Shown: piece by piece, positions 26,567-36,156 of the stretch
How the letters are laid out: each line of letters opens with the position of its first letter
Position numbering within the stretch: the first letter of the stretch is position 1
Assembly (NCBI RefSeq): GCF_014524565.1
Contig: NZ_CP060139.1
Span: forward strand, 62,001 to 126,000
Direction: 5' to 3'
Length of the DNA: 64,000 nucleotides
Source of the DNA: Croceimicrobium hydrocarbonivorans
GTDB taxonomy: Bacteria; Bacteroidota; Bacteroidia; Flavobacteriales; Schleiferiaceae
Made by a program: the position numbers and the translations under genes
Notes under the pieces: model-generated
The model's input: only the letters and a program-made list of their open reading frames with translations
Database searches by the model: none
What the model was told of the DNA's origin: nothing

Positions 26567-26870
26567 CCTCCTCCTCTGGATCTTCGCTATCCTCTTCCCC
26601 CTCTTCAGTTTAAGCAATTTAGAAGACGATGGATGGACCATCAATTTGCATGACACGTATTATGTGATCAGTCAAAAGGAGATTATTATCCTTCATTCTG
26701 TTTACTTGATTCTTAGCGGTGGACTGTATTGGCTTATGCGGAAAAGGAAACTTATCAATCGTCTCAGCGTTTTTCATGTGCTGGCCTGTTTCCTTATTCC
26801 CATGTATTTAATGCTCATGAATCGCAATAAATGGGATCCTTCCACACATGCCTTAATTTATAAACTCTAA
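26567..26870 (+). pseudogene. 5'-truncated copy of the HDTYYV small membrane protein gene
   Basis: From about 26567 the frame matches the intact copy ('LLLWIFAILFPLFSLSNLED', 'LHDTYYVISQ') with one or two residue changes. Upstream the sequence is unrelated, with no start codon near. The first usable ATG (26646) would drop the first membrane helix. Confidence 0.8.
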
Positions 26871-27260
26871 TAAACGCAATTGCCCTTCTCACCTGGCTTT
26901 TAGCTCAAATAGGCTTTTTAATCAACATACTCCTGGGCTTAAGGAAAAATGCAATTCGGAAGGAAAACACCTAGGCCATTTCGGCCACTTGTGGCAATAC
27001 GATTATAAAACGAGAGCCTTTGCCTGGTTCGCTTTCGATGCGCAGTTCACCGTGATTGTCGCGCAGGTAATTTAAGGAGGAACTAATGCCAAAGCCAGTG
27101 CCTGATTCATCATGGGTGCCCTTGGTGCTAAACCACTTTTCGGGATTCAAAACGGTTTCGATAGTTTCATCATTCATTCCTACCCCACTATCGGCCACCA
27201 CAGTGTGAAGCTTACCATCCTTCACCTCGGTGTATACCTGAATCTCTCCTCCGTCCGGAG
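26567..27260 (+). repeat. Right copy of ~690-bp direct repeat
   Basis: Counterpart of 20807-21500. This copy holds the complete 3' part of the intact histidine kinase but lacks the first ~14 codons of the HDTYYV gene. The reciprocal truncation is what a single crossover between a circle and the chromosome leaves behind. Confidence 0.9.
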
Positions 27261-27897
27261 TAAACTTCAAGGCATTGTGATAAACATTGCGAAATACAAA
27301 GGCAAAGCTGTCTTTATCTGCAAATACCGCTTCATTCAAGTTTTGGGTATCTAGATTAATATGCTTGGCCCGTCTTTGATCTTCAAATAATTCCAAAATG
27401 GATTCAATGGAATCCTTCACCTGGAAATAGTCGGCCTGCATTGGTTTCAACTCACTTTGCTTCAAAGACCAGGTCAAAATATCGTTCAGAAAATCCAGCA
27501 CTCGCTCTGTCTTATGCGAAAGATCTTTAAACATTTCTCGCGCTTCCTCCTCACTCAAGCGTTGCTCAATCAATAAGTCCATTACTGATTTAAGGGAGGC
27601 AATCGGACTGCGTAAATCATGTGATAGCAGAGAAAAGAGCTTCTTATTGGTCGCATTTAATTCGGCCAACTCGCGATTCTTCTCCTTCACCTGGCGAACG
27701 CTTCTGCGAATTAAAATCGCAATGGGTGGCGCAACCAGAGCTGGAATAATAGTAGACATGTACAAGCCCATCATTGGCTCTTGCAAGTCCACAAAAAGTA
27801 AAATCAGACCGTAAACCGAAACAGATAAGATCACCGAAACCACCCCCATTAACCAAGGGTTAGTTAAATACTCCTCCCATTTAAAATTACGCTGCAT
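26971..27897 (-). CDS. Membrane sensor histidine kinase (short, HisKA + HATPase)
   Basis: 308 residues from the ATG at 27897, which has a GGAG Shine-Dalgarno; a GTG at 27930 would add 11 residues. Two N-terminal transmembrane helices are followed by a short coiled linker, HisKA with the phospho-accepting His in 'LLSHDLRSPIASLKSVMDL', and HATPase_c with the N box 'VFRNVYHNALKFTPDGG', the G1 box 'DSGVGMNDE' and the G2 box 'GTGFGISSSL'. There is no periplasmic sensor of note and no receiver. The cognate regulator is not nearby. Its 3' third lies in the right repeat. Confidence 0.88.
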   Translation of the reverse strand: MQRNFKWEEYLTNPWLMGVVSVILSVSVYGLILLFVDLQEPMMGLYMSTIIPALVAPPIAILIRRSVRQVKEKNRELAELNATNKKLFSLLSHDLRSPIASLKSVMDLLIEQRLSEEEAREMFKDLSHKTERVLDFLNDILTWSLKQSELKPMQADYFQVKDSIESILELFEDQRRAKHINLDTQNLNEAVFADKDSFAFVFRNVYHNALKFTPDGGEIQVYTEVKDGKLHTVVADSGVGMNDETIETVLNPEKWFSTKGTHDESGTGFGISSSLNYLRDNHGELRIESEPGKGSRFIIVLPQVAEMA

Positions 27898-28146
27898 AGC
27901 TCCGTTAAATGCATTTCCCCCTAAGGGCACTAATATAATGCATATTCCCCCTATGACTCTTTAATACAATTTGTTAAAATTTTTACGGTATTCCAATAAT
28001 CCTCTGACATGAGCGTAAATCGAATATTTCCTTTCGTACCTTAGAAAAGCCGTGGAATGAAATTTCTCTTAATAACTATTAGCAGATTTACTTACATTCG
28101 CGCTGCTTACACACTCATTTACAGAGTGTAATGATTACACTGAAGC

Positions 28147-29574
28147 ATGTCTCAGGCTAGGAACAGGGAGATTGAAGCATTACAGGCTCGGATTTTACAA
28201 CGAGCACTAGACGTATTTTTTGTCTTGGCATTATTGGCTACCGCCGTATTGGGGGTACGTACCTATCTGTTTCAAGAATGGACTACCTTAATTGTGGTGC
28301 TGGCTGTGGCTACTATGCTTTTTTTCATGCGACGCTACCGTGAAAAAATTCCCAGTGGCTATATTTCTACTACCCTGGTATCCACCATTTTTATCGTTTT
28401 AGCGGCCGGTTTATTTAGACTTGGGCTCTTAGCGGCGGCCATTTATTATATAACCCTGGTCCCCATCTTCACCTACCTTACCACTACTTATCGTAAAGCG
28501 CTTTATACCTTGGGACTTTGCCTCTTTATGTATGGAAGCTTTGCTTTTCTATATGTTCAAGGGATACTAAAAGCCGACTATAATTTGGATGAGTATGTTA
28601 CGAATCCCATTTCTTGGCTCCTTAATATGACTATTGTGGCTTTAACCAGTCTGGCCATTTTAGATATTGTAAACTTCTTCCGCAATGGCTTGCTCCAATC
28701 CTATTCTGAATTGGAAAAACATCGGGATCATCTGGAAGAGTCTGTAGCCGAGAAAACCGCTAATTTGCATCATGTCAACGAAGAGTTACAAAGCTCCAAT
28801 CGCGAATTACAGACCAAACTTAAGGAGCTTAAAGAAGCGCAAAATCAACTCTTAGCCAAAGAAAAACTCGCTTCCTTGGGTATGCTCACCGCTGGTATTG
28901 CTCATGAAATTAAAAATCCATTAAACTACATCAGCAGCTCTCACAAATTACTAGAGTCTCGATTAAAAGAAGAGGGACAAATAGACGCTGAAGTAGAACA
29001 ACTATTGAGTTTTATCGAAACAGGTAGCAGCAAGATGAATGGCATCATTAAAGGCCTTAATCACTTTAGCCGCGAACAGGAAAACTACGATGAAACCTGC
29101 AATATTCCAGAAATCCTGGAGAGCTGCCTCAATATGCTGAGTCACCTTACCTCAGGACGGATAGAAATTAGGGAAGACTATCAGAGTGACTTACCCCTCA
29201 TTTATGGTAATGTAGGGAAACTGCATCAGGTATTTACCAATTTGATCACCAATGCGGCCCAAGCCATTGAAGGTAAGGGTACTATTCATTTAGAGGTTAA
29301 CGCTTCCGCGGATGCGATTTGCACCAAGATTAGCGATAGTGGCTCGGGCATTTCTGCAGAAAATTTAAAAAAGATTCAGGATCCCTTCTTCACCACCAAG
29401 GCACCAGGAATTGGTACTGGCCTGGGTTTGAGTATTACCCGTCGCATTATTGAAGAACATCAGGGGAAAATTCTCTTTCAATCTGAAATAGGTAAAGGAA
29501 CCACAGTGGAAGTCTATCTACCTTATGCCCTTACTGAAACCAAGGCTTCGATTGTAAAGGAAAATGATGCTTAA
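28147..29574 (+). CDS. Membrane sensor histidine kinase (NtrB-like)
   Basis: 475 residues. About six N-terminal hydrophobic helices (residues 20-180), then a coiled coil ('EELQSSNRELQTKLKELKEA'), HisKA with 'GMLTAGIAHEIKNPLNYISS' and HATPase_c with 'VFTNLITNAAQAIEGKGT', 'DSGSGISAENL' and 'GTGLGLSITRRII'. The 'AHEIKNPLN' form is typical of NtrB/ZraS-type kinases. A 6-bp inverted repeat ACACTC/GAGTGT (28111-28129) lies just before the start and could be a regulatory site. It ends back to back with the next kinase gene, with zero bases between stops. Confidence 0.88.
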   Translation: MSQARNREIEALQARILQRALDVFFVLALLATAVLGVRTYLFQEWTTLIVVLAVATMLFFMRRYREKIPSGYISTTLVSTIFIVLAAGLFRLGLLAAAIYYITLVPIFTYLTTTYRKALYTLGLCLFMYGSFAFLYVQGILKADYNLDEYVTNPISWLLNMTIVALTSLAILDIVNFFRNGLLQSYSELEKHRDHLEESVAEKTANLHHVNEELQSSNRELQTKLKELKEAQNQLLAKEKLASLGMLTAGIAHEIKNPLNYISSSHKLLESRLKEEGQIDAEVEQLLSFIETGSSKMNGIIKGLNHFSREQENYDETCNIPEILESCLNMLSHLTSGRIEIREDYQSDLPLIYGNVGKLHQVFTNLITNAAQAIEGKGTIHLEVNASADAICTKISDSGSGISAENLKKIQDPFFTTKAPGIGTGLGLSITRRIIEEHQGKILFQSEIGKGTTVEVYLPYALTETKASIVKENDA

Positions 29575-31317
29575 TTACTGATTCCCAATACGAGGTAAGC
29601 AAATTCTAACTCGAGTTCCTTCGCCTAGCTCTGAATCAATTTCCAGCATACCCCCCACTTTTTCAAGGAATTCCATACTTAAACCAATGCCTAAACCGGT
29701 ACCTTTTTCATTCCCGGTTCCATTACCGCTGCGGGTTATGCTATTGGCTCGCAGACGCTCCAGTGTATCGGCATTCATACCCCGTCCATAATCACGGATT
29801 TCCAGGCAATCCATATCTTCTGAATGAGAGCAACTTATAGTAATAGTAGAATTCTCCTCCGAAAACTTGATGGCATTGCTTAAAACATTCCGAAGTGCAA
29901 AAGAGACAAAATTAGGATCCGACATTACCACGTCGCCCTCTCCCATTTCCGCTAAACTCACGTGGATGTTTTTAGCCTTCAATTGAGCTTGGGCTTCGGA
30001 AATTGCAGTATGCACCAGAGTCCGAATTTGAATTTCTTCGCGATAAGCCTGAAGTGATTCACTTTGGGTACGTACCCAATTAAGGAGATTCTCTAAAAGC
30101 AAATCTACATTGCCAACCGTAGCCTCCAGACCACCCATCATGTGGCGTAAGTCTTGTTCTTCAACCAGACCTTCATTATACACATGAATTAATCCTTTTA
30201 AGGAGGCCATAGGATTGCGAATATCATGAGCTACAATGCTTATAAGCTTATTCTTAAACTCCAAACTTTCTTGTAGCTCCCGATTAAACTCTTCTTGCTT
30301 AGAATTCAGCTTCTTATAATGCAAACGCTGCTTATTGGCAAAGTGAATCAAGAGAATAGCAACGATGACCGCCAAAAACAAAATCAGCAATTGCAAATGA
30401 CTCTGGTCCTGCTCTGACTGCAACACCGAATTTTCAAGGCGCTCCTTTTCCAATTGGTTAACTACCTTGTATTTATCAGCATTATCATCAATGATTTGCT
30501 GCATTCTTCGCATGCGGATTCCATATACAGAATCCAAATAATAAAATGCCGAATCAAATTGCTGCAATTCTTCGTAGGCCTTTGCTACAATATGAATCAC
30601 ATCACCATAGGTAATACTCACCTCATAATGAGGGCCATAACTTAAGTATTGTCTCCCATAGCGGACCGCATCTTCATAAATACCGAGACGGGAGGACAAC
30701 AAGGTTAAGTTGTAAGCAGCTGATGATAGTTCATCCGTATCATTTTCAGCTAAGGCTAATTCATAGGCTTCCAATAATACATCTCTGGCCTTTTCAAATT
30801 CAAATAGGTCGCGATACAGGGCTCCCTCAAGCATCAAGTTAGAACTCAATCGCCATTTATAACCTTTAAGGGAATCAATTCTTTGTGATTCATGCACTGC
30901 ATCCAAAGCAGCCATATGCTCTTTCGACTCATGTAAAATGGCAGCCTTACGATTGTAAAAGCTCGATCGAACAGTTGATAAAGGAAGAGAAAGGCATAAT
31001 TCCTCTACTGACTCCAAAACACGCAAAGCCTCTTCCCGACCACCAATCATGCGAAGGATTTCCGCCCGATTAATATTTTGCCTTACATATTCATAGTCTT
31101 CGCCTTTATCACGATAATAGCGAATCAAGGCAGTATTGAACTCCAGGCTTGAATCGATATGACCTCGATCCAGGGTAGCGTACATTAAATCCTTTAATGA
31201 ATCTGTATACGGATTTTGTTCGGGCTGAGCATTTTGGGCTTGAAGTCTGAAAACCATCAAGCAAAGCATCAGACTAACTAAGCTTATCCTACTTCTTTCC
31301 ACCCCCAAAAAATTCAC
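29575..31317 (-). CDS. TPR-containing membrane sensor histidine kinase
   Basis: 580 residues: signal peptide, a periplasmic TPR array (~35-290), one transmembrane helix ('LLILFLAVIVAILLIHFA'), a coiled linker, HisKA with 'SIVAHDIRNPMASLKGLIHV', and HATPase_c with 'ALRNVLSNAIKFSEENSTI', 'DYGRGMNADTLERL' and 'GTGLGIGLSMEFLEKVGG'. TPR-sensor kinases of this layout are frequent in Bacteroidota; ligand unknown. It is followed by a 131-bp gap before the next minus-strand gene. Confidence 0.88.
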   Translation of the reverse strand: MNFLGVERSRISLVSLMLCLMVFRLQAQNAQPEQNPYTDSLKDLMYATLDRGHIDSSLEFNTALIRYYRDKGEDYEYVRQNINRAEILRMIGGREEALRVLESVEELCLSLPLSTVRSSFYNRKAAILHESKEHMAALDAVHESQRIDSLKGYKWRLSSNLMLEGALYRDLFEFEKARDVLLEAYELALAENDTDELSSAAYNLTLLSSRLGIYEDAVRYGRQYLSYGPHYEVSITYGDVIHIVAKAYEELQQFDSAFYYLDSVYGIRMRRMQQIIDDNADKYKVVNQLEKERLENSVLQSEQDQSHLQLLILFLAVIVAILLIHFANKQRLHYKKLNSKQEEFNRELQESLEFKNKLISIVAHDIRNPMASLKGLIHVYNEGLVEEQDLRHMMGGLEATVGNVDLLLENLLNWVRTQSESLQAYREEIQIRTLVHTAISEAQAQLKAKNIHVSLAEMGEGDVVMSDPNFVSFALRNVLSNAIKFSEENSTITISCSHSEDMDCLEIRDYGRGMNADTLERLRANSITRSGNGTGNEKGTGLGIGLSMEFLEKVGGMLEIDSELGEGTRVRICLPRIGNQ

Positions 31318-31448
31318 ATTCAGGTTTATTGATAACAGCTTTCGAAATTACGTTTATTCTTTTACTTCATGTTTGCCAGATTAGCCTTCCTGGCATTTTT
31401 TAAAATTACCCAGACTTTTGAAATGCAAAGCCTTAATGGATATACCAA

Positions 31449-34400
31449 TTATTCCTTGCTAATTCCCATTTGATCCGACAAGATGGTTTTTTGAGTAATC
31501 TCATGAATCACTTGATCCATCTCTTCTAAGGTATCATTTACCAATCGTAGAAACTCGGATTTCTCGACCTCTGTAGAACCTTCGAGTAATAGCATTAAGC
31601 CCTTAATCCGAGCCAGTGGCGCTCGGAATAAATGGGACTGCATCCAAGCAATTTCCTTTAGTTGCTTATTCTTCTCTTGAATATCCAGCATTTGCCGTCT
31701 GCTTTTACTTACATCCAGAGTTGATCCAATGCAGCGAATAGCGCGATTTTTAGCATCCCGAATGATAAAGCAACGATCCGCTACAAAGGCATATTGGCCA
31801 TCCTTGCGCTGGATTCTATACTCTCGATACCAATCCTTACTCCCATCCTGCAATTTGGTATCCAATGATTGAATTACACCGCCCCGATCATCGGGATGAA
31901 TGAGTTGATACCATTCATTATCATAACCCCCAGAATCATTTTCGGTATACTTTATTTCCGATTGTAAATAATGACCACGATGTACGACCTGTCGCTCCAG
32001 ATCCCAATCCCAAATCATTTCATTACTAGCCTTTAAAGCATAGTGAAATCGTTTTTCACTTTCGGCTAAGGCTTCAATATGTGATTCAAGTCGACTGCGA
32101 TTTTGGCAAGTTGCCTCGAAATATATTTCACCTCCTGGGCTTAAGTTCGGTCGCATTACTACATGATGAGTTAGCCATAAAACTTCCTCATCATAGTAAA
32201 CTTTATGCTTAAACTCTAAGTCACTCTCCGAATTGAAAGTCTCTAATTGACTGTGACTTAATCTTCTTAATCGCACTAATTCTTTAACTAGCTCTGCCGG
32301 CCAGAGATCTTCTATTTCTTCAACACTGAGATCTTCTCCATTTTGGGGAATACGATAGAGGCGATACATCTCTTCCGACCAGCGAATTTTATTCTGTTCC
32401 GGGAAAAAGGACCAATAACCTAAATCCGAAATTTCCATGGCCTTCTTTAAGCGTAATAAGGCACTCTCTCTTTGTAATTCGGATTTCTTCTCTCGGGTAA
32501 TATCCTTACCTACTGAAAATATAAGCTGGTCTTCGGTACGCACCTTTGAGGACCAATACAGCCAACAGACCGATCCGTTTTTGGCAATGAAACGCAATTG
32601 AACACTCTCCTGGTCATTTCCCTTTAGAAGATTGGCCATTCGATCCTGCAAAATTTCCCGGTCGCGAGGATCTACCTTTTCCCTTAAGCTGGTTCCAACC
32701 AATTCCTCCGGTTTGTAGCCCGTTATAGGGTAAACGGCCCCATTAATACGCTTAATCTTTCCCTCAAAATCTGAAATAGCCAGGATATCTGGTGAAACAG
32801 CAAAAAACTGCATGATTTCATCATCCTTTATCCGATGCTTCAAGGTTTCCGCAAAGCGCTGACCTAATTGGCTAAACAATTCTTTATAAGGTAATAGATC
32901 TTCTTTGGAAAGTTTCGAAAACAGGACCTGTACTCCAAGCAATTTGTTTTCTAAAATTATCGGAATTGCCAGTCCAGCTCTGATTTTTGCAACTTTAGCC
33001 GAATTACGGCGTACAAAATCTTTATGATTGGGCAAGTCATCCCACAGAATGGCCTCTTTTTCCATCCAAGCAAAGCCCGGCAAACCCTCTCCTTTTAAGA
33101 AAAATAAATACGGTTGGTGCTTCAGTTGAAGTTCTTGCTCGGTTAGTTTATCTCCGGCAAAAGCCACTAAATTCAATTGATCCTTATAAGTGCTACGCAC
33201 CCAAAATTCGCAAGAGTCTACCTTGCATTCCTCAATTACTTGCTGGCAAAATATTTCCAGTTCCTCCCGAATAAAACCGTCTTCGCTTTGATTATTAGCG
33301 AGATTTAGCAAGAGCCTTTCTCCAATGCCATCCAATTTACTTGCACTTATATCGCGAATCACACCAAACTGACGTATCAATTGTCCCTCATCATCCCTTT
33401 CTACTCTGGCCTCTTCTTGAAACCAGCGGTAATGACCATTGCGCATTCGAAAGCGATAGGAGATCAAAAGGTAATTCTCTCCTTCTTCCTCAAAGAGTTT
33501 TAATTGCTCACTAACAGCCTGTTCGCGATCTTTAGGATGAATCTGTGAATGCCACCAATCATTAAAATTCCCTTGCACATCTTCTGCTTTGTAACCGCAA
33601 AGATTCTCGAGTGGACTACCCTGTCGGGTCCATTCTTCACTAACAATATTCCATTCGTAGATTAAATCTCCAGTGCTGGTGCTCACTACCCGATAGAGTT
33701 CTTTGGAGAACTCCAATTCACGACGCACAGCATATTCCTTACTTACATCCAAAGTATTGGAAACAAAGCCCTCCACCTGTGGGTCATTACGAAGGTCTGA
33801 GATATGCGTTAAAAAATAAGACCAGGGCTGGCTATCATTTAGACGAAAACGATACACCGGTAATTCGAAATCTGTGTTTTGATCCAAATTTTCCTCAAAA
33901 ACCTGTGTAACCTTGTTTAGATCTTCAGGGTGGATTCCTACTGTAACTCTTTTGCCAATAGGATCATCGGGACTTATCGCTAATATCGCCTCCACATTGG
34001 GACTCACATACTGATAGCGGAATTCCTGGTCGATCAGTGCCACAATCGTGCGGCCCTGCCCCAGCATTTTATTGAGTACCCAAATGGGAACTTTCGCGGC
34101 GCCACGATTTAAGCCTGAAGAATAAAAAATGTGGGAAGCCAGTAATTTTAAAGATTCGATCAGATTAAAATGGTCTATGCTAATGTGCTTATCCAAGATA
34201 AAAAACACTGCTCGCACCTTTTGATTAATGCCACAACCTGGAATGTAGAGCATTTGCCGATCTGCATCAAAATCAAGCAATAAGGTTTCTTTCTGCTGTA
34301 AAAAATACCGCGATTTGAGATTTAGCCTTTCTAATAATTTGATGTCAGCCTGAGACCAATGATTTAAAATTTGAATTTCTTGACTTTGCTCTTGGAGTCC

Positions 34401-34532
34401 ACAGTAGATGGTTGGATAGAGGGTTTTGAGAAAAAGATAGAGTGTATTGAGCTTCTCTTTCGAATCTACTGATCGCTCAATAAGTTCGATTAAAGTACTG
34501 ACTGACAGATCACTTTCACTAAATTCAATCAC
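31449..34532 (-). CDS. Multi-PAS/GAF sensor protein ending in a HisKA-like helix without ATPase domain
   Basis: 1027 residues. Residues 1-145 are a GAF-like input. PAS domains follow at ~150-270, ~270-395, ~570-690, ~690-810 and ~820-950, with a GAF domain at ~410-565. The PAC-type ends are clear ('GFVSNTLDVSKE', 'IRQFGVIRDISAS', 'IRCIGSTLDVSK'). The last ~65 residues contain 'WMQSHLFRAPLARIKGLMLL', a HisKA-like helix with its histidine, but the protein then stops. No HATPase_c domain follows, so it cannot autophosphorylate alone. It may be phosphorylated in trans or act as a scaffold for the adjacent kinases. No membrane segments; predicted cytoplasmic. Confidence 0.85.
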   Translation of the reverse strand: MIEFSESDLSVSTLIELIERSVDSKEKLNTLYLFLKTLYPTIYCGLQEQSQEIQILNHWSQADIKLLERLNLKSRYFLQQKETLLLDFDADRQMLYIPGCGINQKVRAVFFILDKHISIDHFNLIESLKLLASHIFYSSGLNRGAAKVPIWVLNKMLGQGRTIVALIDQEFRYQYVSPNVEAILAISPDDPIGKRVTVGIHPEDLNKVTQVFEENLDQNTDFELPVYRFRLNDSQPWSYFLTHISDLRNDPQVEGFVSNTLDVSKEYAVRRELEFSKELYRVVSTSTGDLIYEWNIVSEEWTRQGSPLENLCGYKAEDVQGNFNDWWHSQIHPKDREQAVSEQLKLFEEEGENYLLISYRFRMRNGHYRWFQEEARVERDDEGQLIRQFGVIRDISASKLDGIGERLLLNLANNQSEDGFIREELEIFCQQVIEECKVDSCEFWVRSTYKDQLNLVAFAGDKLTEQELQLKHQPYLFFLKGEGLPGFAWMEKEAILWDDLPNHKDFVRRNSAKVAKIRAGLAIPIILENKLLGVQVLFSKLSKEDLLPYKELFSQLGQRFAETLKHRIKDDEIMQFFAVSPDILAISDFEGKIKRINGAVYPITGYKPEELVGTSLREKVDPRDREILQDRMANLLKGNDQESVQLRFIAKNGSVCWLYWSSKVRTEDQLIFSVGKDITREKKSELQRESALLRLKKAMEISDLGYWSFFPEQNKIRWSEEMYRLYRIPQNGEDLSVEEIEDLWPAELVKELVRLRRLSHSQLETFNSESDLEFKHKVYYDEEVLWLTHHVVMRPNLSPGGEIYFEATCQNRSRLESHIEALAESEKRFHYALKASNEMIWDWDLERQVVHRGHYLQSEIKYTENDSGGYDNEWYQLIHPDDRGGVIQSLDTKLQDGSKDWYREYRIQRKDGQYAFVADRCFIIRDAKNRAIRCIGSTLDVSKSRRQMLDIQEKNKQLKEIAWMQSHLFRAPLARIKGLMLLLEGSTEVEKSEFLRLVNDTLEEMDQVIHEITQKTILSDQMGISKE

Positions 34533-34689
34533 TATAGGGAGGCATTTTCGCAGGTTGATAGATTGAAATTAGTGGTTAAAAAATGCAATTCAAAACCCCT
34601 TCCTCAAATACAGGGAAAACCCTATTGGCTGAAATCAATATTCTTTAGTAGAATAAAAGCCTTGCAGGCTCCAATAGGCTTTTGCAATT

Positions 34690-35562
34690 TTGCAGGCCAA
34701 TGTTCAGGTTTTGAATCCCGAAGTAACTCCAAGTTTTAAAATCCCCAAATACCTAAGTCGTACGGCCAGATTACTGAACCGTATAAATGTTACTTGGGCG
34801 ACCTCCTTTGCCTTAAAACTCTTTTTTAAACCCTTGCCATTCCCCATCCCTAAGCGGGAAGAGGATATGCGAAACCGCGCTACTAAGCATGAATTACTTA
34901 CCAAAAACGCACGCGAATTTTTGGTATTTGAGCTAAGAGCTGAGGGTCCGAAGGTTTTAATGATGCATGGTTGGAGCGGCAGAGGTAGTCAGTTTTTTGA
35001 AATTGCCAACTTCCTGCACGAAAAAGGATTTCATATTCTCAGTATCGAAGCTCCAGAACATGGCGAATTACAGGGCGGTCCAACTCATATGATCGATTTT
35101 GTGGACTCTGTAGAAGAAACCTGCAGACGTTTTGGAGATATTGATTTTGCCATTGGACATAGCCTGGGGGGAATGGTTTTATTCAATGTTTTGGCCCGTA
35201 GTTTCTGGTTCGAAAAATTGGTAACCATAGGTTCACCGGCCAGTATTGAAAATGTAGTCGGCGATTTCTGCGCTAAACTCGAAATGGATGAACGGGTAGC
35301 CAAAGGCATTATTGACTATATCGAAAACCAATATCATATTAAAGCTTTAGAAGCATCTTCTGACTATCTCTGCCAGGTGTATCGTCCGGAAGGTTTAATC
35401 GTTCACGACAAACAAGATCAGGACGTTCCAGTGGAAAATGCCCGACACATGCATCAAAAATGGAGAGGTTCTCGCTATATAGAAACCGAGGGCTTAGGAC
35501 ATCGTCGGGTTTTACGCGATCCAGAGGTTCATAATGCTATTTATGATTTCTTTAAGAACTAA
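34690..35562 (+). CDS. Alpha/beta-fold hydrolase
   Basis: 290 residues. Catalytic triad candidates: nucleophile Ser in 'FAIGHSLGGMVLFNV', Asp in 'IVHDKQDQDVPVENA' and His in 'TEGLGHRRVLRDP'. The oxyanion region is 'LMMHGWSGRGSQFFEI'. The fold is that of serine esterases/acyl hydrolases; substrate unknown. The start is uncertain: the frame opens with TTG at 34690 and has another TTG at 34711, with no good ATG before residue 60. The 'KYLSRTARLLNRI' segment looks like a genuine family N-terminus, so I keep the long form. It is 37 bp before msrB. Confidence 0.82.
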   Translation: MQANVQVLNPEVTPSFKIPKYLSRTARLLNRINVTWATSFALKLFFKPLPFPIPKREEDMRNRATKHELLTKNAREFLVFELRAEGPKVLMMHGWSGRGSQFFEIANFLHEKGFHILSIEAPEHGELQGGPTHMIDFVDSVEETCRRFGDIDFAIGHSLGGMVLFNVLARSFWFEKLVTIGSPASIENVVGDFCAKLEMDERVAKGIIDYIENQYHIKALEASSDYLCQVYRPEGLIVHDKQDQDVPVENARHMHQKWRGSRYIETEGLGHRRVLRDPEVHNAIYDFFKN

Positions 35563-35599
35563 TGAACCTCCTTCCTCGTACTTAGTTAAAATACAAGTA

Positions 35600-36118
35600 A
35601 TGAGAACAAAGGCCCTTATTTTATTCTTAAGCGTAATTAGCGTATCCTGCCAAGCTCAGGAAACCAATCCTAAAGACAGTGTTGCTATGAAACCGAATGT
35701 TGAGAAAACCGATGCACAGTGGAAAAGCGATCTTAGCCCCGAAGAGTATTATATCCTTAGAGAAGCCGGTACCGAACGTCCTTTTAGCGGAAAGTATAAT
35801 CTCCATTTTGAGGCAGGTGAATACAAATGTGCCGCTTGTGGAGCGGTGCTTTTCGACAGTGATGATAAATTTGAATCCCATTGTGGCTGGCCCAGCTTCG
35901 ATAATGTAGCTGATAATGATGCCATTATCGAACGTGTAGATCGCAGTTTAGGCATGGTTCGCACCGAGGTGCTTTGCGCGAATTGTGGTGGACATTTAGG
36001 CCACGTGTTCAATGATGGGCCTACCGAAACCGGAATGCGCTATTGTATCAACTCAGTTGCCCTAGATTTTAATGGCAATTCAGAAAGCAAGAGCGACAGC
36101 ACTTCCACCGGACATTAG
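35600..36118 (+). CDS. msrB: Peptide-methionine (R)-S-oxide reductase, lipoprotein form
   Basis: 172 residues from the ATG at 35600. The N-terminus is a lipoprotein signal with lipobox ending at Cys17 ('LSVISVSCQAQ'), so it is predicted to work in the periplasm on an envelope membrane. MsrB motifs: zinc pairs 'YKCAACGAVLF' and 'VLCANCGGHLGHVF', the active-site region 'FESHCGWPSFD' and the catalytic Cys in 'GMRYCINSVALDF'. It repairs the R-isomer of methionine sulfoxide. The frame is open upstream to 35534 but overlaps the hydrolase gene; the lipoprotein start is the sensible one. Confidence 0.93.
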   Translation: MRTKALILFLSVISVSCQAQETNPKDSVAMKPNVEKTDAQWKSDLSPEEYYILREAGTERPFSGKYNLHFEAGEYKCAACGAVLFDSDDKFESHCGWPSFDNVADNDAIIERVDRSLGMVRTEVLCANCGGHLGHVFNDGPTETGMRYCINSVALDFNGNSESKSDSTSTGH

Positions 36119-36144
36119 TCCTCCTATATAAGCTTAGGCTAAGC

Positions 36145-36152
36145 TATCTTTG
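36145..36152 (+). promoter_or_regulatory. TAnnTTTG box four bases before the trmD start
   Basis: TATCTTTG ends four bases before the ATG at 36157. If this is the -7 element, transcription would start at or very near the ATG, giving a leaderless or nearly leaderless mRNA. Confidence 0.5.
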
Positions 36153-36156
36153 CCCC

